Source: Streptomyces sp. TLI_053 (lineage in GTDB: Bacteria > Actinomycetota > Actinomycetes > Streptomycetales > Streptomycetaceae). From it: DNA of 64,000 bases. The DNA lies in the NCBI RefSeq assembly GCF_900105395.1, contig NZ_LT629775.1, forward strand, positions 5,726,001 through 5,790,000, in the 5' to 3' direction. The position numbers were made by a program, and so were the translations under genes. The notes beneath the pieces are model-generated. The model did not search any database, was not told where the DNA came from, and saw nothing but the letters and a program-made list of their open reading frames with translations. This document shows positions 36,923 to 45,459 of the stretch, piece after piece (position 1 is the stretch's first letter; every line of letters begins with the position of its first letter).

Positions 36923-37921
36923 ATGCCCCGCTTCAGTGTGATCGTCCCGGTCTACCGGGTCGAGGACTACCTCGCCGAGTGCCTCGCCTCGGTGCTCGGC
37001 CAGGACGGTCCGGACATCGAGCTGATCGCGGTGGACGACCGCTCCCCGGACGGCTGCGGCGCGCTGCTCGACACGGCCGCCGCCGAGGACCCCCGGGTGC
37101 GGGTGCTCCACCTGCCGGAGAACGTCGGCCTCGGCCGGGCCCGCAACGCCGGCCTCGCCGTCGCCACCGGCGACTACGTGCTCTTCCTCGACAGCGACGA
37201 CACCCTGACCCCCGGTCTGCTGAAGGCCGTCGACGACCGGCTGCGGGCCGTCGGCGACCCGGACGTCCTGGTCTACGACTACGCCCGCACCTACGCGGAC
37301 GGCCGGACCGTCCGGGCCGCCTCCGCCAAGGTCTTCGGCGCCCCCTCCCGGGAGGTGTTCGACCTCGCCGAGCGCCCCGAGCTGCTCGAACTGCTCCAGG
37401 TGGTCTGGAACAAGGCCTACCGCCGCGACTTCGTCACCGCCCAGGGCCTGACCTTCCCGGCCGGGTACTACGAGGACACCCCCTGGACCTACCCGGCGCT
37501 GCTCGCCGCCCGCGGCATCACCCTGCTCGACCGGGTCGGCGTCCACTACCGGCAGCGCCAGGAGGGCGGCAACATCCTGGCCACCGCCGGCCGCAAGCAC
37601 TTCGACGTCTTCGGCCAGTACGACCTGGTCTTCGCGTTCCTCGACGGCCGCCCCGAGCTCGACCGCTGGCGTCCGGTGGTCTACGGCCGGATGCTGCACC
37701 ACCTCAACACCGTGGTCTCCCGGCCCGGCCGGATCCCGCCCGGTGACCGCCGGGAGTTCTTCCGCCGGGCCGCCGAGCACTGCGCCCGGCTGCGCCCGGC
37801 CGGCTACCGGGCGCCGCTCGGGGTGTCCGGACTGCGCACCGAACTGCTCGGCCACGGCCGGTACACCGCCTACCAGGCGGTCCGCGCGCTGGCCCGGGCC
37901 CGCCGCGCCGTCCGCCGCTGA
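36923..37921 (+). CDS. Family 2 glycosyltransferase
   Basis: This 332-aa GT-A enzyme resembles the N-terminal half of its divergent neighbour. It starts FSVIVPVYRVEDYLAECL and has IELIAVDDRSPDG, GLGRARNAGLAVATG and the metal-binding FLDSDDT, then VVWNKAYRRDF. There is no membrane helix, so it is probably cytoplasmic. The linkage suggests it adds a sugar during wall-polymer synthesis. The ATG at 36923 gives the canonical start of the fold; the frame upstream is Pro-rich and unsupported. Confidence 0.9.
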   Translation: MPRFSVIVPVYRVEDYLAECLASVLGQDGPDIELIAVDDRSPDGCGALLDTAAAEDPRVRVLHLPENVGLGRARNAGLAVATGDYVLFLDSDDTLTPGLLKAVDDRLRAVGDPDVLVYDYARTYADGRTVRAASAKVFGAPSREVFDLAERPELLELLQVVWNKAYRRDFVTAQGLTFPAGYYEDTPWTYPALLAARGITLLDRVGVHYRQRQEGGNILATAGRKHFDVFGQYDLVFAFLDGRPELDRWRPVVYGRMLHHLNTVVSRPGRIPPGDRREFFRRAAEHCARLRPAGYRAPLGVSGLRTELLGHGRYTAYQAVRALARARRAVRR

Positions 37922-37931
37922 CCGCGGGCCT

Positions 37932-37950
37932 GACGGCCGGTCCGGCCGTC
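37932..37950 (+). terminator. Hairpin after the GT2 gene
   Basis: GACGGCCGG / CCGGCCGTC around a single T gives at least a 7-bp stem with a 5-nt loop, 11 bases after the stop. Related GGCC-rich repeats follow it. Confidence 0.5.
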
Positions 37951-38016
37951 GGCCTGGCCGCCGGCCTCACGGCGGGCCTGACGGCCGTTCGGGGGACAGG
38001 CCGGTATAACCGGGAG

Positions 38017-39051
38017 GTGGACTTCCTCACCCGCCTCCCGGTGATCGGCCCGATCGTGACGCGGGTGCTGCGCAGCCGCCCCTACCGCGCCTACGAGCAC
38101 TTCACCGCGCTGCGCGGCAACCGACTGGCCGGCGCGGTCACCTTCTTCGGCTTCCTCGCGCTCTTCCCGCTGCTGACGGTCGCGCTGGCGATCGCCGTCG
38201 CGACCCTCAGCGACAGCCGGGTCGACGACATCCAGAAGCACATCTCCGACCAGCTGCCGGGCATCTCGGACGCCCTCAACCTGCCCTCGTTGGTGGCCAA
38301 CGCGGGTGCGGTCGGACTCGTCAGCGGCATCCTGCTGGTGCTCTCCGGCCTCGGCTGGGTGGACACCATGCGGACCTCGATCCGGGACATCTGGCAGCTG
38401 CCCGACGAGGAGGGCAACCCACTGCTGCGCAAGGGCTGGGACTTCCTGGTCCTCGGCGGCCTCGGCCTGGTCTCGCTGGTCTCGCTCGGCGCCTCGGCCG
38501 CCGGGACGACGCTGGCCGGCCGGATCGCCGACCAGCTCGGCCTGGGCTCGGGCGGGTACCTGCTCACCGCGGCCGGGCTGCTGATCGCCGTCGGCTGCGA
38601 CATGCTGCTCTTCGCCTACCTGCTGGCGCCGTTCCCGAGGATCACGCACCAGCACCGGCGGGACGTCCTGAAGGCCGCGCTGATCGGCGCGATCGGCTTC
38701 GAGCTGCTGAAGATCCTGCTCTCGTCGTACCTCGGCTCGGTCGCCGGGAAGAGCCTCTACGGTGCCTTCGGCGTGCCGGTGGCGCTGCTGCTGTGGATCA
38801 ACTTCGTCTGCCGGCTGCTGATGTACTGCGTGGCCTGGACGGCGACCGCCGATCCGGCCGCGGCCCGGGAGCGGGCCCGCGAGCGCGCCGCCGCGCTGGT
38901 CGCGGCCGCGGACGAGGCGGAGGCCGGTCCGGAGGCGGGCGGTCCGGAGGCGGGCGCTCCGGAGGCGGGTCCGGAGGCGGGCGGCCCGGAGCGGGCGGCC
39001 GCCGAGGCGGACCGTCCCCGGCCCCGGCACCCCCGGGACGGGGAGGGCTGA
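38017..39051 (+). CDS. YihY/BrkB family membrane protein
   Basis: The 344-aa protein has six hydrophobic helices characteristic of YihY/BrkB (AVTFFGFLALFPLLTVALAI, VGLVSGILLVLSGLGW and others) after an N-terminal RAYEHFTALRGNRLAGA. The function of the family is not settled. The GTG start at 38017 gives MDFLTRLPVIGP, which resembles Streptomyces relatives, but the GGGAGG sits directly against it, so the exact start is uncertain. The C-terminal 50 residues are charged and contain GPEAG repeats. Confidence 0.88.
   Translation: MDFLTRLPVIGPIVTRVLRSRPYRAYEHFTALRGNRLAGAVTFFGFLALFPLLTVALAIAVATLSDSRVDDIQKHISDQLPGISDALNLPSLVANAGAVGLVSGILLVLSGLGWVDTMRTSIRDIWQLPDEEGNPLLRKGWDFLVLGGLGLVSLVSLGASAAGTTLAGRIADQLGLGSGGYLLTAAGLLIAVGCDMLLFAYLLAPFPRITHQHRRDVLKAALIGAIGFELLKILLSSYLGSVAGKSLYGAFGVPVALLLWINFVCRLLMYCVAWTATADPAAARERARERAAALVAAADEAEAGPEAGGPEAGAPEAGPEAGGPERAAAEADRPRPRHPRDGEG
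38926..38982. repeat. 15-bp tandem repeats in the YihY C-terminus
   Basis: Units of GGTCCGGAGGCGGGC and close variants (one shortened to 12 bases) encode GPEAG-type repeats in the tail of the YihY protein. All length changes are multiples of three. Confidence 0.7.
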
Positions 39052-39082
39052 GACCGGACCGGTGCGCCCCGGCGGCCCGGGC

Positions 39083-40300
39083 TCAGCGGGCGGCCGCGCG
39101 CCGCCGGTTCAGCAGCAGTACGGCACCCGCGCCGCCCGCCGTCAGGACCACCCCGGTGACGACCCAGCCGACCGGCCCGAGGCCGTCCCCGGCGGAGTCC
39201 GCCGCCCGGGCGACCGCCGGGGCGGACCGGTCGGTCGCGGTCGCGGACGGCGAGGGGTGCGGCGGCGGGGCGGGAACCCCGGCGGCACCGCCAGCCTGGC
39301 CGGTCGGCGTCGTCGCGGCGCTCTCGCCCTCCTCCACCAGCTTCCCGACCGGGGCCACCTTGCCGGCCGCGGCGAAGCCCCAGTCCAGCAGCGCGGCCGT
39401 CTCGTCGTACACCTTCTGGTAGGTGGTCGGGTGCATCACCGTCACCAGCAGGGTGCGGCCGTCCCGTTCGGCGGCGCCGACGAAGGTGGAGCCCGCGTTG
39501 GTGGTGAAACCGTTCTTCACCCCGATCAGGCCCGGGTACTTGCCCAGCAGCCGGTCGGTGTTGGCGATCCCGAAGCTGCCGCGCTGCCCGGTGTTCCGGT
39601 CCACCGCGCCCGGGAACATCGCGTCGCGGGTCGCGCAGTAGCTCCGGAAGTCCGGGTTGCGCAGCCCCGCACGGGCGAACAGCGTCAGGTCGTAGGCCGA
39701 GGACACCTGGCCCTCCGAGTCGTAGCCGTCCGGCGAGACCACCCGGGTGTCCCGGGCCTGCAGCGCCTCCGCCCGCGCCTGCATCTCGGCCACGGTCTGC
39801 TGCACACCGCCGTTCATGTGCGCGAGGACGTGCACCGCGTCGTTCCCCGAGCTCAGGAACACCCCGCGCCAGAGGTCCTCGACCCGGTAGTCCAGGTCCT
39901 CCTTGATGCCGACCAGGCTGCTCCCCGCGCCGATCCCCTGGATCTCGTTGTCCGTGACCCGGTGCACCGCGTTGCGGTCGAACTTCGGCAGCACGGTGTC
40001 CGCGAAGAGGATCTTCAGCGTGGAGGCCGGGGCGAGCCGCAGATGCGGGTTGCTGGCCGCCAGCACCTCTCCCGACCCGGCGTCGGCAACTATCCAGGAC
40101 TGCCCGGTGAGGTCCCCCGGCAGCGCCGGTGCGCCCGCCAGCGGATCCACCTGGACCCCCGGGAGCCCCAGCCGGTCACCCCCGACCGAGGCCGGCGGCG
40201 ACCCGGGCGGTGCCGCGACGGCCACCGGGGCGGCCAACAGGAGCGGAAGGGCCGCGGCGGGCGCGGCGATCAGACGTGCGAGCTTCGAGCTAGTGGGCAC
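39083..40300 (-). CDS. D-alanyl-D-alanine carboxypeptidase (peptidase S11)
   Basis: This secreted, C-terminally anchored penicillin-binding enzyme (405 aa) trims peptidoglycan stem peptides. It has an N-terminal signal sequence (LIAAPAAALPLLLAAPVAVAA), the active-site S93-T-L-K96 (SxxK) in LAPASTLKIL, S151-G-N153 (SxN) and, where the third motif KTG is expected, K262-N263-G264 in GVKNGFTTNAG. A Pro/Ala-rich linker leads to a C-terminal membrane helix and RRR. I chose GTG 40300 because it begins the signal peptide; no good ribosome site is visible and the frame extends 31 codons upstream. It is divergent from the SCO4848-type gene. Confidence 0.87.
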   Translation of the reverse strand: MPTSSKLARLIAAPAAALPLLLAAPVAVAAPPGSPPASVGGDRLGLPGVQVDPLAGAPALPGDLTGQSWIVADAGSGEVLAASNPHLRLAPASTLKILFADTVLPKFDRNAVHRVTDNEIQGIGAGSSLVGIKEDLDYRVEDLWRGVFLSSGNDAVHVLAHMNGGVQQTVAEMQARAEALQARDTRVVSPDGYDSEGQVSSAYDLTLFARAGLRNPDFRSYCATRDAMFPGAVDRNTGQRGSFGIANTDRLLGKYPGLIGVKNGFTTNAGSTFVGAAERDGRTLLVTVMHPTTYQKVYDETAALLDWGFAAAGKVAPVGKLVEEGESAATTPTGQAGGAAGVPAPPPHPSPSATATDRSAPAVARAADSAGDGLGPVGWVVTGVVLTAGGAGAVLLLNRRRAAAR

Positions 40301-40447
40301 CAGCAGACGGTACCCACTCGGGACCCCCGCCGTCCGCCTCTCCGCCCCGGTCCGCCGCAGGAGGGGGCCACCGTACGCCGAACGGACGCCCACGCATACT
40401 GGGGAAGCACACCGCCTTCACCTCCCCGCCCCACCGAGGACCGCCCC

Positions 40448-40705
40448 ATGAAGCTCAGCCGCCGCACCTCCTGGTTCCTGACCGCCTTCGGCGTCTGGTC
40501 CCTGTTCATCTGGACCACCTTCGTCAAGAACCTCTGGAAGGACTCCGGCGGCCAGGCCTTCACCGGCGGCGACCACTCCCAGCCCACCGCCTTCTTCTGG
40601 GTCCACCTCCTCCTCGCCGTCACCTCCCTCGCCCTCGGCCTCGCCATCGGCACCATCGGCCTCCGCAGCCTCCGCGCCACCCGCCGCGAACCGGCCACCG
40701 ACTGA
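40448..40705 (+). CDS. SCO4848-family small membrane protein
   Basis: This 85-aa protein has two hydrophobic segments (WFLTAFGVWSLFIWTTFV and FFWVHLLLAVTSLALGLAIG) and matches the conserved Streptomyces SCO4848 family, which sits beside the same carboxypeptidase gene. GAGGA lies 8 bases before the ATG. Function is unknown. A perfect terminator separates it from sdhB. Confidence 0.88.
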   Translation: MKLSRRTSWFLTAFGVWSLFIWTTFVKNLWKDSGGQAFTGGDHSQPTAFFWVHLLLAVTSLALGLAIGTIGLRSLRATRREPATD

Positions 40706-40727
40706 GCCGCGCGCCGACCGGCAACGC

Positions 40728-40760
40728 GAAGGCCCCCGTCCGGAGCGGACGGGGGCCTTC
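40728..40760. terminator. Bidirectional terminator between SCO4848-type gene and sdhB
   Basis: A perfect 15-bp stem, GAAGGCCCCCGTCCG / CGGACGGGGGCCTTC, with a GAG loop lies between convergent genes and has A and T flanks suiting both directions. Confidence 0.9.
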
Positions 40761-40776
40761 GGCGTGGGGCCCGGGA

Positions 40777-41550
40777 TCAGTAGCGGCGGGTGACCAGGGC
40801 GCGCTTCACTTCCTGGATCGCCTTGGTGACCTCGATGCCGCGGGGGCAGGCCTCGGAGCAGTTGAAGGTGGTCCGGCAGCGCCAGACGCCCTCACGGTCG
40901 TTGAGGATCTCCAGCCGCTGCTCCGCACCCTCGTCGCGCGAGTCGAAGATGAAGCGGTGGGCGTTGACGATCGCGGCCGGGCCGAAGTACTGGCCGTCGT
41001 TCCAGAACACCGGGCAGGACGACGTGCACGCGGCGCACAGGATGCACTTGGTGGTGTCGTCGAAGCGCTCGCGGTCCTCGGCGGACTGCAGGCGCTCGCG
41101 GGTCGGCTCGTTCCCCTTGGTGATGAGGAACGGCATGACGTCCTTGTACGCCTGGAAGAACGGGTCCATGTCCACGATCAGGTCCTTGAGGACCGTCAGG
41201 CCCTTGATGGCCTCGATCGTGATCGGCTTCTCCGGGTTGACGTCCTTGATCAGGGTCTTGCACGCCAGCCGGTTGCGGCCGTTGATCCGCATGGCGTCGG
41301 AGCCGCAGATGCCGTGGGCACAGGAACGGCGGTAGGTGAGGGTGCCGTCCTGCTCCCACTTGATCTTGTTGAGCGCGTCCAGGACGCGCTCCTTCGGGTC
41401 CAGCTCCAGCTGGTAGTCGACCCACACCGGGTCCGGGTGCTCCTCCGGGTTGAACCGGCGGATCCGGACGGTGACGGTGATCAGCTCGGTACCGCCGGCC
41501 TCGGCCGCGTCCAGAGCGGCCGAGTGCTTCTCCACGGTCGGAGTGCTCAT
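40777..41550 (-). CDS. sdhB: Succinate dehydrogenase iron-sulfur subunit
   Basis: SdhB (257 aa) carries electrons from the flavoprotein to quinone. Cysteines for the 2Fe-2S cluster are in SCAHGICGSDAM with a further Cys in RLACKTL; those for 4Fe-4S are in CILCAACTSSCPVFW, and for 3Fe-4S in CSEACPRGIEV. The ATG shares one base with the sdhA stop (TGATG), so it is the last gene of the sdhCDAB operon. Confidence 0.97.
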   Translation of the reverse strand: MSTPTVEKHSAALDAAEAGGTELITVTVRIRRFNPEEHPDPVWVDYQLELDPKERVLDALNKIKWEQDGTLTYRRSCAHGICGSDAMRINGRNRLACKTLIKDVNPEKPITIEAIKGLTVLKDLIVDMDPFFQAYKDVMPFLITKGNEPTRERLQSAEDRERFDDTTKCILCAACTSSCPVFWNDGQYFGPAAIVNAHRFIFDSRDEGAEQRLEILNDREGVWRCRTTFNCSEACPRGIEVTKAIQEVKRALVTRRY

Positions 41551-43292
41551 CAGTACTTACGCTCCATCGGCTGGTAGCGGGTCGTGACGACCGGCTTGTA
41601 GTCGAGGCGGATGGAGGTGCTGCCGTCGGCGGCGACCTCCTGGTACGCCATGGTGTGCTGCATGAACTTCACGTCGTCACGGGTCGGGAAGTCCTCGCGG
41701 TAGTGACCGCCGCGCGACTCCTCGCGGGCGAGCGCCGAGACCGCCAGGACCTCGGCCAGGTCGAGCAGGTTGCCCAGCTCGATGGCCTCCAGCAGGTCCG
41801 TGTTGTAGCGGAAGCCCTTGTCCTGGATCGCGACGTTCTTGTAGCGCTCCTTCAGCGCGGCGATGTCCTCGACCGCCTGCTTCAGGGTGGCGCCGGTGCG
41901 GTACACCATCGCGTTGGCGTCCATGGACTCCTGCAGCTCCTTGCGGATCTGCGCCACGGACTCGGTGCCGGTGGACTCGCGCAGCGAGTCGACCAGGTTC
42001 TGGACCAGCTGCTCCGGGTTCTCCGGCAGCGGCACGAACTCGTTGGTGTCGGCGAAGGCCGCGGCGGCGAGGCCGGCGCGACGGCCGAAGACGTTGATGT
42101 CCAGCAGCGAGTTGGTGCCCAGGCGGTTGGCGCCGTGCACGGACACGCAGGCGACCTCGCCGGCCGCGTACAGGCCCGGGACGACGTCGGTGTTGTTGCG
42201 CAGCACCTCACCCTCGACGTTGGTCGGGATGCCGCCCATGGCGTAGTGCGCGGTGGGCTGGATCGGGATCGGGTCCGTGTAGGGCTCGATGCCGAGGTAG
42301 GTGCGGGCGAACTCGGTGATGTCCGGGAGCTTGGCGTCCAGCTGCTCCGGTGGCAGGTGGGTCAGGTCCAGGTAGACGTGGTCGCCGTCCGGACCGCAGC
42401 CGCGGCCCTCGCGGATCTCGGTGTAGATCGCGCGGGAGCAGACGTCACGGGACGCGAGGTCCTTCATGACGGGGGCGTAGCGCTCCATGAAGCGCTCGCC
42501 GTCCTTGTTGCGCAGGATGCCGCCCTCGCCGCGGGCGCCCTCGGTGAGCAGGATGCCCATCCGCCAGATGCCCGTCGGGTGGAACTGGAAGAACTCCATG
42601 TCCTCCAGCGGCAGGCCGCGGCGGTAGGCCACCGCCTGGCCGTCACCGGTGAGGGTGTGGGCGTTCGAGGAGACCTTGAACATCTTGCCGGTGCCGCCGG
42701 AGGCGAACACGACGGCCTTGGCCTGGAAGACGTGGATCTCGCCGGTGGCCAGCTCGTAGGCGACGACGCCGGCCGTGCGGCCCTCGTTGATCAGCAGGTC
42801 CAGGACGTAGAACTCGTTGAAGAACTCGACGCCGTGCTTGACGCAGTTCTGGAACAGCGTCTGGAGGATCATGTGACCGGTGCGGTCGGCCGCGTAGCAG
42901 GAACGGCGGACCGGGGCCTCGCCGTGGTTGCGGGAGTGGCCGCCGAAGCGGCGCTGGTCGATCCGGCCCTGCTCGGTGCGGGAGAAGGGCAGACCCATCT
43001 TCTCCAGGTCGAGGACCGCGTCGATGGCCTCCTTGCACATGATCTCGGCGGCGTCCTGGTCGACCAGGTAGTCACCACCCTTGACCGTGTCGAAGGTGTG
43101 CCACTCCCAGTTGTCCTCCTCGACGTTGGCCAGGGCGGCGCACATGCCGCCCTGGGCCGCGCCGGTGTGGGACCGGGTCGGGTAGAGCTTGGTCAGGACC
43201 GCGGTGCGGCTGCGCTGCGTCGACTCGATGGCGGCGCGCATCCCGGCGCCGCCGGCGCCGACGATGACGGTGTCGTACTGGTGAATCTGCAT
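41550..43292 (-). CDS. sdhA: Succinate dehydrogenase flavoprotein subunit
   Basis: SdhA (580 aa) oxidises succinate to fumarate. It has the dinucleotide motif VIVGAGGAGMRAAIE, the His for covalent FAD in RSHTGAAQGG, the substrate-site HPTGIWRMGILLTEG region and the catalytic-base Arg region in PTAHYAMGGIPTN. The ATG is preceded by GAGGCGAG. It lies 54 bases after sdhD and overlaps sdhB. Confidence 0.97.
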   Translation of the reverse strand: MQIHQYDTVIVGAGGAGMRAAIESTQRSRTAVLTKLYPTRSHTGAAQGGMCAALANVEEDNWEWHTFDTVKGGDYLVDQDAAEIMCKEAIDAVLDLEKMGLPFSRTEQGRIDQRRFGGHSRNHGEAPVRRSCYAADRTGHMILQTLFQNCVKHGVEFFNEFYVLDLLINEGRTAGVVAYELATGEIHVFQAKAVVFASGGTGKMFKVSSNAHTLTGDGQAVAYRRGLPLEDMEFFQFHPTGIWRMGILLTEGARGEGGILRNKDGERFMERYAPVMKDLASRDVCSRAIYTEIREGRGCGPDGDHVYLDLTHLPPEQLDAKLPDITEFARTYLGIEPYTDPIPIQPTAHYAMGGIPTNVEGEVLRNNTDVVPGLYAAGEVACVSVHGANRLGTNSLLDINVFGRRAGLAAAAFADTNEFVPLPENPEQLVQNLVDSLRESTGTESVAQIRKELQESMDANAMVYRTGATLKQAVEDIAALKERYKNVAIQDKGFRYNTDLLEAIELGNLLDLAEVLAVSALAREESRGGHYREDFPTRDDVKFMQHTMAYQEVAADGSTSIRLDYKPVVTTRYQPMERKY

Positions 43293-43346
43293 GGGGGGTT
43301 AACTCGCCTCTGGCCTCTGCCGATGTCCGATGTGGATGCTGTCGGC

Positions 43347-43838
43347 TCAGATGTTGGGATCGAAGGTGAAGATCACCAGGGTGCCGAGCAGCACGGTGAA
43401 GACCGTGGCGGTACCCATGAGGCCCTTCAGCCAGAGCCGGGTGGAGTCCTTCTCGGCGTAGTCGTTGATGACCTGACGCATGCCGTTGGCGCCGTGCAGC
43501 ATGGCGAGCCAGAGCATGGTGAGGTCCCAGACCTGCCAGAACGGCGAGGCCCAGCGGCCGGCCACGAAGGCGAAGCCGATCTTGGAGACGCCGCCGTCGA
43601 GCACCAGCATGATCAGCAGGTGGCCGAGGATCAGCACCACGAGGACGATGCCGGACAGGCGCATGAAGAGCCAGGCGAGCATCTCGAAGTTGGTACGGGT
43701 GCGGCGCGGGGTCTTCTTCGTCCGCTGCCTGGCCGGTTCGATCACGAACGCGTCGGCCGGGTTGCCGGTGCCGAGACCCTTGCCGGTGTGCGCCTGGGCG
43801 GAGGGGACCACCACAGCGTCGGAGATTTCCGTGGACAT
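43347..43838 (-). CDS. sdhD: Succinate dehydrogenase membrane anchor subunit
   Basis: This 163-aa anchor has three membrane helices: LFMRLSGIVLVVLILGHLLI, with a His that probably ligates haem b, a helix around FWQVWDLTMLWLAMLHG, and GLMGTATVFTVLLGTLVIF. The first 50 residues are polar. It lies 8 bases after sdhC in the sdhCDAB operon. Naming of C and D varies between genomes, but the length and order fit SdhD. Confidence 0.92.
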   Translation of the reverse strand: MSTEISDAVVVPSAQAHTGKGLGTGNPADAFVIEPARQRTKKTPRRTRTNFEMLAWLFMRLSGIVLVVLILGHLLIMLVLDGGVSKIGFAFVAGRWASPFWQVWDLTMLWLAMLHGANGMRQVINDYAEKDSTRLWLKGLMGTATVFTVLLGTLVIFTFDPNI

Positions 43839-43846
43839 GTCTCAGA

Positions 43847-44227
43847 TCACTTCCCGAACCAGGAGGTCAGCGTGTGCTGCAGGATCGGGTAGAAGGCGCC
43901 GGCCATGAGGACGACCCAGACTCCGACCACGGACCAGAGCATCTGCTTCTGGTACTTCGGGCCCTTGGACCAGAAGTCGACGGCGACGACGCGCAGTCCG
44001 TTCAGGGCGTGGAACAGGATGGCGGCCACCAGGCCGTACTCCATCAGGTTCACGAGCGGCGTCTTGTACGTCTGAATGACGGTGTCGTACGCCTCGGGCG
44101 ACACCCGCACCAGTGCGGTGTCCAGGACATGGGCGAACAGGAAGAAGAAGATGAGGACGCCGGTGACTCGATGAGCCACCCAGCTCCACATGCCTTCCCG
44201 GCCGCGGTACAGCGTTCCAGCCGGCAC
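43847..44227 (-). CDS. sdhC: Succinate dehydrogenase cytochrome b556 subunit
   Basis: The 126-aa SdhC has three helices, including HRVTGVLIFFFLFAHVLDTA with two His residues in position to bind haem and quinone, YGLVAAILFHALNGLRVV and SVVGVWVVLMAGAFYPIL. The start is GTG with GGAGGG 8 bases upstream. It is the first gene of the sdhCDAB operon; the promoter must lie in the 265 bases between it and the divergent lipoprotein gene. Confidence 0.94.
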   Translation of the reverse strand: MPAGTLYRGREGMWSWVAHRVTGVLIFFFLFAHVLDTALVRVSPEAYDTVIQTYKTPLVNLMEYGLVAAILFHALNGLRVVAVDFWSKGPKYQKQMLWSVVGVWVVLMAGAFYPILQHTLTSWFGK

Positions 44228-44370
44228 GGAAAAACCCTCCGGAAGCGATTGGGGGCTCGGCCGGCTTCGGTGTCGGTCAGCCCGGCCGGGTACGGTCCAC
44301 CGGCCGCGAGCATCCTATCGACGCGTTGTCGGGAACCGCCTCCGGGGGTCCGAGGTGTGATCAATCAGGC

Positions 44371-44387
44371 ACGACTGGCCTAGTCGT
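44371..44387. promoter_or_regulatory. Inverted repeat upstream of the sdh operon
   Basis: ACGACT and AGTCGT flank GGCCT about 145 bases upstream of sdhC and about 105 bases upstream of the divergent lipoprotein gene. An AT-richer GTGTGATCAATCAGG lies beside it. It could be an operator for either gene; no regulator is implicated. Confidence 0.35.
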
Positions 44388-44492
44388 CCGGGAACCCTGG
44401 CCTCGATCGCGACACTGAGTGACCACGTGGATGCTCCGGGTCGCGCTACGGTGGCCCACCCGTTCGCCGTCCACACCCCCGCCGAGGCCCCC

Positions 44493-45359
44493 GTGCCGCA
44501 CCGTGTCCCGCGCTCCGCCCGCTCTTCCGTCGGTCCGTCCGCCCGCTCCTCCGCCCCGCCGCCGGCCGCCCCGCTGCGGGCCGTGTCACCGCCGGCCGTG
44601 CCGCTGCTGCTCGGGGCGCTGCTGCTGGCCGCCGGCTGCGCCGGCCCGACGGGCGGCTCGGCCGACCGGGCCGCCGCCGCCCCGGCCCGGGAGCTGTCCG
44701 CCGCCGAACTGCGCGCCGCCGTGGTCACCGACGCCGAGCTGGGGCCGGGTTTCACCGTCACCGTGATCGCCCCCGGCCACGGCGAGACCGGCCCGGACGG
44801 CGGCCGGGAGACCGCCGACAAGCCGGTCTGCCAGCCGCTGCTGGACGCGGTGGCACCGGCGGCGGGCCCGGCGAAGGCCGCCCGGGCGGCCTCCGCCTCC
44901 CCGGCGCCGGTGCCGGCGGTGCCGTACGCGGAGACCGATCTGAGCGTCGCCCTGGCCGCCGACCCCTCGGGGAGCCTGTACGGCGGGCTGCTCGGCTACC
45001 GGGGGGACCGGGCGGCCCGGCTGCAGGCGGAACTGGAGGGTCTGTTCGGTCCGTGCGCGGCGTTCGCCTCGACCGCGCCGCCGCCCCCGGCGGACCGGAG
45101 CCGGGGGGCGACCCGGACCGGGCACCGGCTGAGCCGGAACGACACGCCCACGCCCGAGGGAGCCGACGCGGCGACGGGATTCACCCTGACGAATGAATCC
45201 GGTGCGGTGGTGCTCGCGCAGCGTGCCGTCCTGGCGCGGGTCGGACCGGCCCTGGTGGTGTTCAGCACGGTGGGTGTCGGTGCCGAGCCGGCCCCGGTGC
45301 CGGACGAGCGGGTGGTCCGGCGCCAGGTCGCCAAACTGCGCGCGGCCCAGAAGGGCTGA
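44493..45359 (+). CDS. Putative lipoprotein of unknown function
   Basis: This secreted protein (288 aa) has an Arg-containing N-terminus, a hydrophobic stretch (AVPLLLGALLLAAGC) and a lipobox LAAGC, so it should be lipid-anchored. The mature part is Ala/Pro-rich with a region resembling PknH-like or sensor lipoproteins (SAAELRAAVVTDAELGPGF), but no clear family. The start is uncertain: GTG 44493 has CGAGG 5 bases upstream; the frame opens at GTG 44427. It is divergent from sdhC and ends at a hairpin. Confidence 0.72.
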   Translation: MPHRVPRSARSSVGPSARSSAPPPAAPLRAVSPPAVPLLLGALLLAAGCAGPTGGSADRAAAAPARELSAAELRAAVVTDAELGPGFTVTVIAPGHGETGPDGGRETADKPVCQPLLDAVAPAAGPAKAARAASASPAPVPAVPYAETDLSVALAADPSGSLYGGLLGYRGDRAARLQAELEGLFGPCAAFASTAPPPPADRSRGATRTGHRLSRNDTPTPEGADAATGFTLTNESGAVVLAQRAVLARVGPALVVFSTVGVGAEPAPVPDERVVRRQVAKLRAAQKG

Positions 45360-45427
45360 GCGCGGGCAGGGGGCGAAGGGGCGGGGCGGCCGAGGGCGCG
45401 GAAGGACCGAAGGGGGAAGAGCCGAGG

Positions 45428-45452
45428 CCCCGGGCGCCGAGGGCGCCCGGGG
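45428..45452. terminator. Bidirectional hairpin terminator
   Basis: A perfect 11-bp stem, CCCCGGGCGCC / GGCGCCCGGGG, with a GAG loop lies between the convergent lipoprotein and OHCU-like genes. Confidence 0.75.
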
Positions 45453-45459
45453 CGGGGGT

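Noticed and set aside
33151..37746. 1531-codon plus-strand open frame
   Set aside because: It is the mirror of the real minus-strand glycosyltransferase gene, produced by GC-biased codon positions. Its translation is Val/Gly/Arg low complexity with no domain, while the minus strand gives clear GT2 and Glyphos_transf motifs.
41655..43892. 745-codon plus-strand frame opposite sdhA and sdhD
   Set aside because: It is a shadow frame; the minus strand encodes intact SdhA and SdhD.
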